Source: an uncultured Gammaproteobacteria bacterium (GTDB lineage: Bacteria > Pseudomonadota > Gammaproteobacteria > HK1). Taken from it: a DNA stretch of 64,000 nt. The notes beneath the pieces are model-generated. The model was not told where the DNA came from, did not search any database, and worked only from the letters and a program-made list of their open reading frames with translations. The stretch spans positions 310,001-374,000 of the forward strand of contig OY282378.1 in NCBI GenBank assembly GCA_958295835.1. Direction: 5' to 3'. Positions 8,520 through 17,360 of the stretch are shown in pieces (position 1 is the first letter of the stretch; every line of letters starts with the position of its first letter). The translations under genes and the position numbers were made by a program.

Positions 8520-9086
8520 ATGAAGCGTATTTGCGTATTTTGCGGGTCGCGCGCGGGTCGCGCGCCGGCGTACCTGGAGTCCGCCCGCGCGCTCGGCAAG
8601 GCGATCGCGGCGAGTGGTGCGACGCTCGTCTACGGCGGCGGGGGGCGGGGCATGATGGGTGCGCTGGCGGATGCCGCGCTGGCCGCGGAAGGCCGCGTGG
8701 TCGGAGTGATCCCGCGGGATCTCTTCCGGCGCGAGTTCCTCCACGAAGGTCTCACCGAGCTGCACGCGGTGAACGGGATGCTGGAGCGGAAATCGCTGAT
8801 GGCGAAGCTCTCCGACGGGTTCATCTCGCTTCCCGGCGGTATCGGAACGATGGACGAGCTGTTCGAGATGTGGACGTGGACCCAGCTCGGCATCCACGCC
8901 AAGCCGTCGATGCTGCTCAACGTGGACGGTTACTACGATTCGCTGATCGCGTTTCTCGACGAGATGACCGATGCCGGCTACCTCGGCCCGGACCAGCGCG
9001 CGATCCTGCGCTCGGCGAAGACCGCGGACGATGCGCTTTCCGGTCTGCGTCTGGCTGTCGCGCCCGGCGGTGCGCCGGCCCACTGA
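8520..9086 (+). CDS. LOG family protein (TIGR00730 type)
   Basis: A 188-residue Rossmann-like protein. It has the N-terminal ICVFCGSRAG, the nucleotide-binding YGGGGRGMMG and the diagnostic LOG motif PGGIGTMDELFE. LOG proteins cleave the N-glycosidic bond of nucleoside 5'-monophosphates; the plant and pathogen forms activate cytokinins, and bacterial forms act as nucleotide or PpnN-like phosphoribohydrolases. The ATG at 8520 gives the family start, and a GGAGG-like sequence lies a few bases upstream. The frame is open further upstream but does not resemble the family there. The IS3 element begins about 70 bases downstream of the stop. Confidence 0.88.
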   Translation: MKRICVFCGSRAGRAPAYLESARALGKAIAASGATLVYGGGGRGMMGALADAALAAEGRVVGVIPRDLFRREFLHEGLTELHAVNGMLERKSLMAKLSDGFISLPGGIGTMDELFEMWTWTQLGIHAKPSMLLNVDGYYDSLIAFLDEMTDAGYLGPDQRAILRSAKTADDALSGLRLAVAPGGAPAH

Positions 9087-9219
9087 ATGCTTCGTCGCCG
9101 GGTGGGGATGCGCGCCCCCGGCTCGGCGCGGCCGGTTCGTCGTTCCCGAGTGGATAGAAGTGGACCCCGATAATTGGACGGGACGATAAGTGTACTCCGC
9201 CTCCGTTGGTTCGCCAGCT

Positions 9220-10121
9220 TCACGCTGCCTTGGGCCATGAGCCGCGGTCGGCATACACCGCGTCGGGTGTCCTGCGCCCGAGGCCCTGATGGCGGCGCTC
9301 GGCATTGTAGAACCGGAAGTAGCGGCCCAGTCCCGCGCGAGCCGCGGCCACACCCTCGTAAGCGTGCAGATACACCTCCTCGTACTTCACACTCCTCCAC
9401 AGCCGTTCCACGAACACGTTATCCACCCATCGCCCCTTGCCGTCCATGCTAAGCCTGCCCCGGCAGGCAGTAAGCCGGGGGCCACGCCCGCGCCCTTGAG
9501 CACTGAGGTGAACGCCGCGCTGGTGAACTGCGCCCCCTGGTCGGTGTTGAATCTCTCCGGGCGCCCATAGTGGGCGAGGGTATCCTCCAAAGCCTCGACG
9601 CAGAAGTCGCCGTTGAGGGTATTGGACAGCCGCCAGGCGAGCACCTTGCGGCTGTACCAGTCCATGACCGCCACCAGGTAGAGAAACCCGCGGGCCATCG
9701 GGAGGGAGCAGATATCGGTGGCCCACACCTGGTTGGGACGCTCCACGGTGCGCTCCCTCAGCAGATAGGGATAGACCTTGTGACCCTGGCCCGCTCGGCT
9801 CGTTCGGGGCCGTGGGTACAGCGTCTCAAGCCCCATCAGGCGCATCACACGCCGCACCCGCTTGCGGTTGGCCTTCACCCCACGCTCCCCGAGCCAATCG
9901 CTCAATCGACGGCTCCCGTAGAACGGGAACTGAAGGTGCGCCTCGTCGAGCAGGCGCATGGCCTCCAGGTCCTGTTCCGAGACCGGCGCCGGCTGGTGGT
10001 ACACGCTCGAACGCGACAGCGCCAGCAGCTCGCACTGATGCGTCACCGCCAATGAGTGACCCCGCTCGATCATGGCCTTGCGCCGGGGACGGCTCAATGA
10101 CCGAGCTTGCCGGATAAACAA
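9220..10121 (-). pseudogene. IS3 orfB transposase, frameshifted
   Basis: A DDE integrase-type transposase subunit. Its N-terminal part carries the HTH_21 region (SRSSVYHQPAPVSE, FPFYGSRRLSDWL). The catalytic core shows the first Asp in WATDICSLPMARG and the second in FNTDQGAQFTS; the final Glu region (VFVERLWRSVKYEEVYLH) lies in a different frame. The break is at 9451-9479, where about 29 bases containing a small palindrome replace the expected three. The coding frame therefore ends early at 9387 and the DDE triad is split. The start at 10121 overlaps orfA, as expected for programmed frameshifting. Confidence 0.85.
9451..9479. repeat. Short palindromic insertion inside orfB
   Basis: About 29 bases, including GCCTGCCCCGGCAGGC, replace the three bases expected from the transposase reading and shift the frame. 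The 14-base string CCCCGGCAGGCAGT (9458-9471), followed three bases later by CCGGG, recurs at 10923-10936 outside the IS. Confidence 0.45.
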
Positions 10122-10375
10122 TCCCGTTCCATCGTCAACTGTCCGATCTTCGCGTGCAGTTCCTTGACTTGGTGCTCGGTGTCGTTGTCTCGTGCGGCCC
10201 CGCGTTCGAACAGGCGCTCGGCGCTGCCCACCAAGCGGCCTCGCCAGTCCTGAATCTGGTTCGGGTGCACGTCGTACTGTTGCGCCAGCTCCGCGAGGGT
10301 CTTCTCACCGCGAACCGCGGCCACCGCCACCTTCGCCTTGAACGACGCCGAATGATTCCTGCGCTTGCGTCTCAT
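10094..10375 (-). CDS. IS3 orfA (transposase helix-turn-helix subunit)
   Basis: A 93-residue OrfA. It has an N-terminal HTH_Tnp_1 domain (SASFKAKVAVAAVRGEKT, ELAQQYDVHPNQIQDW) and a C-terminal leucine-zipper-like helix (VKELHAKIGQLTMERDCL) used for dimerisation and interaction with OrfB. The ATG at 10375 follows GGAGCAGAAG, an acceptable ribosome-binding site. The upstream open frame (to 10594) belongs to the older ISAs1 remnant. The 3' end overlaps the start of orfB by 28 bases. Confidence 0.85.
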   Translation of the reverse strand: MRRKRRNHSASFKAKVAVAAVRGEKTLAELAQQYDVHPNQIQDWRGRLVGSAERLFERGAARDNDTEHQVKELHAKIGQLTMERDCLSGKLGH

Positions 10376-10462
10376 CTTCTGCTCCTCTCTCTCCCTGCTA
10401 TGATCATGGCAGAAGACACTTACTGATTCGCGATCCCTGTCCAACCGATGGGGTCCACTTCT

Positions 10463-10822
10463 GACCTCGCCACCACTCAACTTCACCACATCTTCCATCC
10501 AACTCATGAAGCACTCCTGAAATCCACTCACCGACAACGCCGAGATGATTCGCGCAATCGTGTCATCCACCGGTATCCCATTAGCCAACGGCACATACCG
10601 GCGAAGCTACTCCAGCTTCGTGCGTCCAAATTCCTCAATGTCACTCCATCCCTCCGCGCCACTGACCACCGCGCACACGCACAACACGATGACATCAATC
10701 AACTCATGCTTCTTGTTTCTATCGACTCGCGGATCCTCCAGCTTCGAGAAATGCTCGATCAAACTTTCAGGTGCCGTCGTGTCCACTTCTTGCCATCTCC
10801 ATCTCTTTGACGAAGACGCCAT
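10463..10822 (-). pseudogene. ISAs1-family transposase remnant, interrupted
   Basis: The first frame (10822 to 10607) gives the N-terminal DDE_Tnp_1-associated domain of ISAs1 transposases: LIEHFSKLEDPRVDRNKKH, then VIVLCVCAVVSGAEGWSDIE. After the stop at 10607 the family sequence continues in another frame (PLANGIPVDDTIARIISAL, then FQECFMSWMEDVV) until it meets the IS3 right end at 10462. The catalytic two thirds are absent from the window. The gene was thus both frameshifted and interrupted. Confidence 0.8.
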
Positions 10823-10922
10823 TAGATCACAGAACTTGTTGATGTCAATAGATTTTTAGCGATCTCGCCCTGCCTGCGTCCCCTCGTTCTCCGCGCGATG
10901 AGCGGCCCGATCATGCGGCGTT

Positions 10923-10944
10923 CCCCGGCAGGCAGTCGTCCGGG
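10923..10944. repeat. Second copy of the CCCCGGCAGGCAGT motif
   Basis: Shares 14 bases with the palindromic insertion at 9458-9471 and is likewise followed by CCGGG after a short gap. It lies in the gene-free stretch 10823-11116, where nothing else was recognised. Confidence 0.35.
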
Positions 10945-11116
10945 AGAGGGACGACGGGGGCGAGGTCGCGGTGATGCTGGAAGTCCGGGCGCCGGTGGCG
11001 AGTCAGGGCGTGGGAGACGGGATTCGGAATGAGCGAGAAGATCTTGCGCGGCCCGCGGGATCAGAGGGAAGCGTTGCGTTCGAATGCCGGGAAATCGCGG
11101 CACTCGAACCGGGCCG

Positions 11117-12043
11117 CTACCCGGCCGCAGCCGTCAAGCCGCCCGCCTCGCTGATGACCCATTCCCGGAACGCGGTGGTCATCGGTTCGTCCGCCGTCGC
11201 CTCGGGACCCGCGAGATAGTAGCGAAGGCTCTGGTGCACGCCGAGATCGAAGGGCTTGACGAGGCGCCCTGCATCGATATCGTCGGCCGCGAGTACGCTG
11301 CTGGCCAGCGCGACCCCCTGGCCGGCGAGCGCCGCATCCATCATCAGCCCGTAGCTTCCCGACGCGAACTCGGGGCCCTGGGTGGGATCCACGTTCTCGA
11401 CACCGGCCGCCCGCAGCCACATCGCCCAATCCGGCCACGTCGGCTGACCCGCGGCCCAGTCCTGGCGCAGGAGCCGATGCCACCGCAGATCTTCCGGATG
11501 CACCAGCGGATGCGGGCCTTCGAGCAGGCCCGGACTGCACACCGGGAACACGTCCTCCTCGAACAGCACGTCGCATCGCAGCCCCGGATAGTTCCCGTCA
11601 CCGTATCGAATGGCGAGGTCCACCGCCTCGCGAGAGAAATCGACGACCCGGGAGGTCGCATCCAGCCGGATCTCGATCCCGGGATGCCGCTCCCTGAAGC
11701 GATCGAGGCGGCGCACCAGCCACTTCGCCCCGAAATTGGGCTCGACGCTGACCGTCAAGGGCCGGCGGACCGTGCGCCGGTAGAACGCCTCCATGGTGCG
11801 CGCGATCTGGTCGAAGCCGTCGCTTACGCCAGGCAACAGCGCCTGGCCGGCGACGGTGAGCTCCACGGATCGGTTCAGGCGAACGAACAGGGTTTCGCCG
11901 AGGTAGGACTCCAGCCCGCGCACCTGTTGTCCGACCGCCGCGGGCGTGACGTGAAGCTCCTCCGCCGCCCGGCTGAAGCTCATGTGCCGGCCTGCCGCCT
12001 CGAAGGCCCGGAGCGCGTTGAGGGAGGGAAGACGGCGATTCAT
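11117..12043 (-). CDS. LysR-type regulator (GcvA-like)
   Basis: A 308-residue LTTR. The N-terminal winged helix-turn-helix (LPSLNALRAFEAAGRHMSFS, RAAEELHVTPAAVGQQVRGL) is followed by a substrate-binding domain from about residue 90. The HTH form with NALRAFEAAGRH and PAAV is typical of the GcvA/AmpR branch. The ATG at 12043 matches the family start; upstream in-frame residues are not conserved. It is divergent from the DUF1127-like gene at 12175, so the shared 131-base region probably holds its operator and it likely controls itself and that neighbour. The inducer is unknown. Confidence 0.87.
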   Translation of the reverse strand: MNRRLPSLNALRAFEAAGRHMSFSRAAEELHVTPAAVGQQVRGLESYLGETLFVRLNRSVELTVAGQALLPGVSDGFDQIARTMEAFYRRTVRRPLTVSVEPNFGAKWLVRRLDRFRERHPGIEIRLDATSRVVDFSREAVDLAIRYGDGNYPGLRCDVLFEEDVFPVCSPGLLEGPHPLVHPEDLRWHRLLRQDWAAGQPTWPDWAMWLRAAGVENVDPTQGPEFASGSYGLMMDAALAGQGVALASSVLAADDIDAGRLVKPFDLGVHQSLRYYLAGPEATADEPMTTAFREWVISEAGGLTAAAG

Positions 12044-12174
12044 CAAGGCAAGTAATTCTTCAACGAACAGGTAGCAATCATACGTTGTCCATCGCCAAAT
12101 GAGAACATACATTCGCAAACCATCGTGCCGAATACACAATCGGCCGGACAGGCCATGAACAGAGGAAAACTATC
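12044..12174. promoter_or_regulatory. Divergent promoter region (LysR / DUF1127)
   Basis: A comparatively AT-rich 131-base gap between divergent starts. LysR regulators usually bind such gaps at a T-N11-A site. A weak plus-strand promoter-like pair (TTGTCC, 17 bases, TACATT) can be seen from about 12088. The assignment rests mainly on gene arrangement. Confidence 0.45.
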
Positions 12175-12558
12175 ATGACAGCAACCATTTCCCACGAGAT
12201 CGACGCGGGCCGTCTGGTCACCGCGTTCGCCGCTACGGACCCCGCGACGGGGCCTCCCCGAGATGTCGTGCTCGACCATCAGGCGGCGAGTGCCGGCGGC
12301 CCTCGCCCGGAGTTCAGGCGAAACGTCGGGGCCGCGCTCGCACGAGGCGGGCGGGCCGTCGTCGAGGTCATGCGGCGGATGCGCGACGGACTGACGCGCC
12401 GTCAGGCAGTACGCGAGCTGCGTCGCCTGGGCCGATCCCGTCTTGCCGATCTCGGCATCGAGCCGGACAGGATCGAGCACGTGGTCGATGCGATGATCGC
12501 CGCACGCCGGAACGGGACGGCGACGCGCGGAGGAAGGTGGGAACCGCGGTCCGAGTGA
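12175..12558 (+). CDS. DUF1127-like small protein
   Basis: A 127-residue protein. The C-terminal part (VRELRRLGRSRLADLGIEPD, IEHVVDAMIAARR) fits the DUF1127/YjiS-like pattern of a short helix followed by L-x-D-I/L-G. The N-terminal 60 residues are low in conserved features. DUF1127 proteins in alphaproteobacteria affect phosphate and carbon metabolism or RNA turnover; no function is known for this longer form. GAGG precedes the ATG. It is divergent from the LysR gene and probably regulated by it. Confidence 0.6.
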   Translation: MTATISHEIDAGRLVTAFAATDPATGPPRDVVLDHQAASAGGPRPEFRRNVGAALARGGRAVVEVMRRMRDGLTRRQAVRELRRLGRSRLADLGIEPDRIEHVVDAMIAARRNGTATRGGRWEPRSE

Positions 12559-12582
12559 CTCGATTCCGATACACGGGCGATA

Positions 12583-12606
12583 CACGGGCGCCGACCGGCG
12601 CCCGTG
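12583..12606. terminator. Bidirectional hairpin between convergent genes
   Basis: A perfect 10-base-pair stem (CACGGGCGCC / GGCGCCCGTG) with loop GACC lies between the stop of the DUF1127 gene (plus) and the stop of the selenoprotein gene (minus). No strong T-run follows, but the position fits a shared terminator. Confidence 0.55.
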
Positions 12607-12619
12607 CCGAAGACCGTCG

Positions 12620-12841
12620 TCAGGCGCGCGCCGCGATCGCCTCCACTTCCTTCCATGCCGGAAAGCGGCCGGTCGCCTTCTTCGAGTAGACGAGCTCGCC
12701 GTCGAGGGTGATCTCGAATACGCCGCCCGAGCCCTTCACCAGCTCGATTTCGGCACCGTCGATCCGGGAGAACCTGTCGCTCACACGGAGCGCTTCGGGC
12801 TCATACCCTCAAACACCGCAGTATTCGATCCTGAGCTTCAT
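12620..12841 (-). CDS. SelW/Rdx-family selenoprotein (in-frame UGA = Sec)
   Basis: Read through one in-frame TGA (12809-12811, codon 11), this gives a 73-residue thioredoxin-like Rdx (SelW/SelT/SelH) protein. The UGA falls exactly at the second redox position of the CxxU motif: C8-G9-V10-U11, followed by GYEPEAL. Vertebrate SelW has the same C-G-x-U-G-Y pattern. The rest is a complete small Rdx fold: FSRIDGAEIELVKGSGGVFE, ITLDGELVYSKKATGRFP and AWKEVEAIAARA. A GGGAG ribosome-binding site lies just upstream of the ATG at 12841. A 5-bp stem-loop follows the UGA in the window allowed for bacterial SECIS elements. Standard gene finding would miss it because of the stop. The gene requires selA, selB, selC and selD elsewhere in the genome. 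An IS lies 84 bases upstream, so its promoter may have changed. Confidence 0.8.
12778..12792 (-). promoter_or_regulatory. Candidate bacterial SECIS hairpin
   Basis: Downstream of the UGA, bases +20 to +34 (U of UGA = +1) form CGCUC-CGUGU-GAGCG: a perfect 5-bp stem with a 5-base apical loop. The loop starts at +25 and has G at its second position with U next. This fits the loose bacterial SECIS consensus (apical loop roughly 16-37 bases from the UGA, G among the first two loop bases). The stem is short, so SelB binding is inferred. Confidence 0.55.
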
Positions 12842-12924
12842 TGCTTCTTCTCCCGCAGAGCCGCCGATTCCGGCGCGAGCATACATCGCCGGTCGTCCCA
12901 AGGGCCATCACGCGAGTGATCCGA

Positions 12925-14582
12925 CAGCGATTTCCGCTAAGTGCGGCGCTTGTTTGCGGGTCTTGCGGCTGGCCGTTGCGGGCGACGGGGAGGCAAGGTG
13001 CAGCCTCCGGGCTGATTCGGAAGGCGGTGGCGGTGATGTGGGTTCCCTGAAGAGTACGGCGTTGCGAGCGCGACGCGGTCCGGCGCGGGGACTAGGACGT
13101 GTCGTGGACGACCAGTTCCGAACCGTGGCCATAGACGATCGCCTCGTAGAGCGTCTCCCAGTCGCGGACATGGAAGTGGAGGAACAGACCGCGCAGCTTC
13201 TCCCAGAAATACTTCGCCCGCCTCGTCTTCGCCAGCGCCGCCCGCAACAGCGGGCAGCATATCTTCTGTAGCTGGTCGATGGCGAACGCCAGCATCATCA
13301 GCGCCGCAAACACCGTCGCCAAGTGCTTCTCGCCGTGGCCGAAGTTGTGCTCGAACTCGTAGCCTTGATTCTTCAGGGTGTTGAACGTTTCGTTCTCGAT
13401 ACGCCAGCGCGCCCGTCCCGCGCGCATCAGCTTCATCGCGTTGCATTGGTCGATCCGCAGGTCCGTGACCCACGAAAAGCGCTTCTCCTTGCCATTGCGC
13501 CTCCTTTCCCTGTAGTCAAGGAAGTTCACCTCCAAATCGAAGTGCGTGTCGTTCAGCGGTGCACCGTTGAGCCACCGAAAGCGGTGCGCTGTGCCGTCGC
13601 CGTCCACGGTCTCGAATCGCACCACGCGCCTCGCCGGGTCCGCCGGCGGGTGCGCATCCAACTGCTCCACCCACGCGAACAGCGCCTTGTGGTCGCCCGG
13701 CTTCGCCCCCAGCACGAACCGCATGTCCAAGTCCTTCAACAGCCGAATATGCGGCCCGTTCGACGCCAAACCGTCCTCCACCACCACCAGCCCCAAGTGC
13801 GGGTGCTCACCGCGCAGAGCCGTCAGCAGACGCTTCGCCGCGTTCCTTTCGCAGTCGTTCTTCTTCTTGCCATCCGACTTCACGATCGCCTCCGGCGCCA
13901 CCACTGGCAGCACCTCCCGACGTTGCGGATGGACCAGCACCGCACACAGCGACTGATGGGAGTACGTCGTCGTCCCGTCCTGATGGCGCTTCTCGCAGCA
14001 GTTCGCGCAATGCACCTTCGACGACGAGAAGTGCCCCGTGCCGTCCACCGACAGCAGGCACCGACCGTCCAGCCACTCGAACCCCTCCAGCGCCCCGCCG
14101 CGTTGCGCCAGCGCGAACAGCCGCTTGAACGACCGACGCAACTCCCGCGGGTCCACCACATCCAGACGCTCGCGCAGCCGCACGTCCGACGGCGCACGCT
14201 CGATCCCGAACAGGCTGCGCAGGTTCTCCCGCCGCGGCTCGTGCGCCGATTCGCCCAAGCCGCGGGCGTCGCGCTCGAATTGCAGCAGCGACGGATACTT
14301 CAGCGCGAAGATCGCCAAACCCGACATCAGGCACTGCGCCAAATTCAGGCCACGGCCCGCCACCTCGTCCTCGACCCCATCGAAGCAGCGCCGCATCTCC
14401 GCCAGCAGACCCGGCATCGACAACACCTTGCGAAACTTTGCCTTGCGTCCCATCCTTGGAACTCCATCTGTGGAATCGCTCCAATTATGGCCTCCAATGC
14501 CCTGAAAGTCTGCGAGAAACTATTTTTCGACGCCCCGCAGAGCCCCTTCACACGCAGCTTCAGGTGTTAGCGGAAATCGCTG
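12925..14582 (-). mobile_element. Complete insertion sequence with 9-bp target duplication
   Basis: The ends are 16-base inverted repeats: CAGCGATTTCCGCTAA at 12925-12940 and its exact complement at 14567-14582. Directly outside both ends lies the same 9-base sequence GTGATCCGA (12916-12924 and 14583-14591), a target-site duplication. The 1,658-bp element carries one intact transposase gene on the minus strand. Intact ends, an intact gene and a perfect duplication indicate a recent insertion. A 9-bp duplication with ends beginning CAG fits the broad IS4 superfamily, but the family was not established. Confidence 0.9.
13092..14453 (-). CDS. DDE transposase (IS4-superfamily-like)
   Basis: A 453-residue transposase. 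The DDE core can be followed: a first Asp in LLSVDGTGHFSS, a second in LVVVEDGLASN, and a C-terminal segment RWRIENETFNTLKNQGYEFE that carries the last acidic residue and resembles the Y-(2)-R-(3)-E-(6)-K type signature. A Cys/His cluster (KVHCANCCEKRHQDG) near residue 150 is unusual and may bind metal. Length suits a single-gene element. It is the only gene of the element bounded by the 16-bp repeats. The exact IS family could not be named with certainty. Confidence 0.85.
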   Translation of the reverse strand: MGRKAKFRKVLSMPGLLAEMRRCFDGVEDEVAGRGLNLAQCLMSGLAIFALKYPSLLQFERDARGLGESAHEPRRENLRSLFGIERAPSDVRLRERLDVVDPRELRRSFKRLFALAQRGGALEGFEWLDGRCLLSVDGTGHFSSSKVHCANCCEKRHQDGTTTYSHQSLCAVLVHPQRREVLPVVAPEAIVKSDGKKKNDCERNAAKRLLTALRGEHPHLGLVVVEDGLASNGPHIRLLKDLDMRFVLGAKPGDHKALFAWVEQLDAHPPADPARRVVRFETVDGDGTAHRFRWLNGAPLNDTHFDLEVNFLDYRERRRNGKEKRFSWVTDLRIDQCNAMKLMRAGRARWRIENETFNTLKNQGYEFEHNFGHGEKHLATVFAALMMLAFAIDQLQKICCPLLRAALAKTRRAKYFWEKLRGLFLHFHVRDWETLYEAIVYGHGSELVVHDTS

Positions 14583-14767
14583 GTGATCCGACAGGGCATG
14601 AGCCTGAAGGAAGGGCTTGAATCCAGCGAGAGATGAGCCCGTCGCGGGCGAGTTTCGCACGGCGCCGGGAACCGAGGATGCCGTTCGCGGTCGAGGAAAT
14701 TTCAGCCTTGAAGTAGCATTCAATCGGTATCGACTGGTGACCGAGAGCAAGGGAACGAGGAGGAGAC

Positions 14768-16708
<1,941 letters not shown>

Positions 16709-16789
16709 CCTGCGCGCGAGACGCGACGGCATCGCCGACGCCCGTGCGGAACGGGGCGGGTGGCATGGCCCGAAAGACGAATCCAGGCG

Positions 16790-16951
16790 ATGAACGACAG
16801 CGCAAGATACGTCAAACTGGCCGAGTGGTCCGATGAAGACCGATGTTTCGTCGGATCCTGCCCCGGTGTCATCGGCCCGTGCTGCCACGGCGACGACGAA
16901 GTGGAGGTGTACCGGGAATTGTGCCGGATCGTGGAGGAGTCGCGCGGTGAA
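16790..16951 (+). pseudogene. HicB-like antitoxin fragment
   Basis: From ATG 16790 the frame encodes RYVKLAEWSDEDRCFVGSCP followed by HGDDEVEVYRELCRIVEE, the N-terminal half of a HicB-type antitoxin. After about 50 residues the family match ends and the frame runs on through repeat DNA to 17341 without recognisable sequence. No HicA toxin (dsRNA-binding-like) is next to it. An adjacent frame (MGNLPFKDRQRVLDAVDRLP) may be another gene scrap. The toxin-antitoxin unit is therefore a remnant. Confidence 0.6.
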
Positions 16952-17360
16952 GGACATGGGAAACCTGCCGTTCAAGGATCGGCAGCGGGTGCTGGATGCG
17001 GTGGATCGTTTGCCACGAGCGGCGAGTGGATTCCCGCTTCCGCGGGAATGACGGCCCAAGCCCGCGGAGCCTGTACCCGATTCGACTGCGGGAATGACGG
17101 CCTGAAGAAGACCATTGGCGCGTGTAGCTTGACCTCACCGACAGCGAATTCGATCTACACGCCGTTATGGCCTGAAAGTCCCTTGTTTTGCGCAGCGAAC
17201 GTGTGTCCGTGCAGAAAGATCATGCAAATGGCGGGTTCACCTGTAACGATCCGGATCGGACCCTGCGCAGAGAAACCGGCGCCCCGTCAATCCGATTGCA
17301 TCTGCGCCCAATCAGGACCGGCGGAGTTGTTCCGGGCGTGAGGAACCCGGTCCCCTCACG
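16952..17360. other. Gene-free stretch with REP-like palindromes
   Basis: No supported gene was found. It contains the palindromic repeat at 17027-17102 and short open frames without family resemblance. Open frames cross it only by chance. Confidence 0.5.
17027..17102. repeat. REP-like repeat (ATTCCCGC...GCGGGAATGACGG)
   Basis: ATTCCCGC (17030-17037) pairs with GCGGGAAT (17042-17049) across TTCC and is followed by GACGGCC. A second half-unit, TGCGGGAATGACGGCC, lies at about 17087-17102. This palindrome type (GGATTCCCGC-GCGGGAATGACG) is widespread as intergenic repeats in proteobacteria. A related sequence occurs at 49588-49615. Confidence 0.6.

Larger units (their letters stand above)
9156..10462 (-). 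mobile_element. IS3-family insertion sequence
   Basis: Ends are defined by imperfect inverted repeats: AGAAGTGGACCCC from 9156 on the left, and its complement ending at 10462 on the right. Similarity extends inward (TTGGAC then GGG on both sides). The element encodes orfA and orfB on the minus strand in the usual overlapping arrangement. No flanking target duplication is visible. It sits inside an ISAs1-type transposase remnant whose other half is missing, so a deletion probably followed insertion. orfB is disrupted, so the copy is no longer autonomous. Confidence 0.85.

Noticed and set aside
12809..12811. The TGA in the SelW-like frame as a mere pseudogene mutation
   Set aside because: It lies exactly at the Sec position of CxxU, with intact flanks, a ribosome-binding site and a suitable hairpin. 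Decay would rarely hit just this codon. Still to be confirmed by finding Sec machinery.
16833..17051. A 72-codon gene overlapping the HicB fragment
   Set aside because: Only a short C-terminal part looks natural and it ends inside a REP-like repeat, so it is not supported as a gene.
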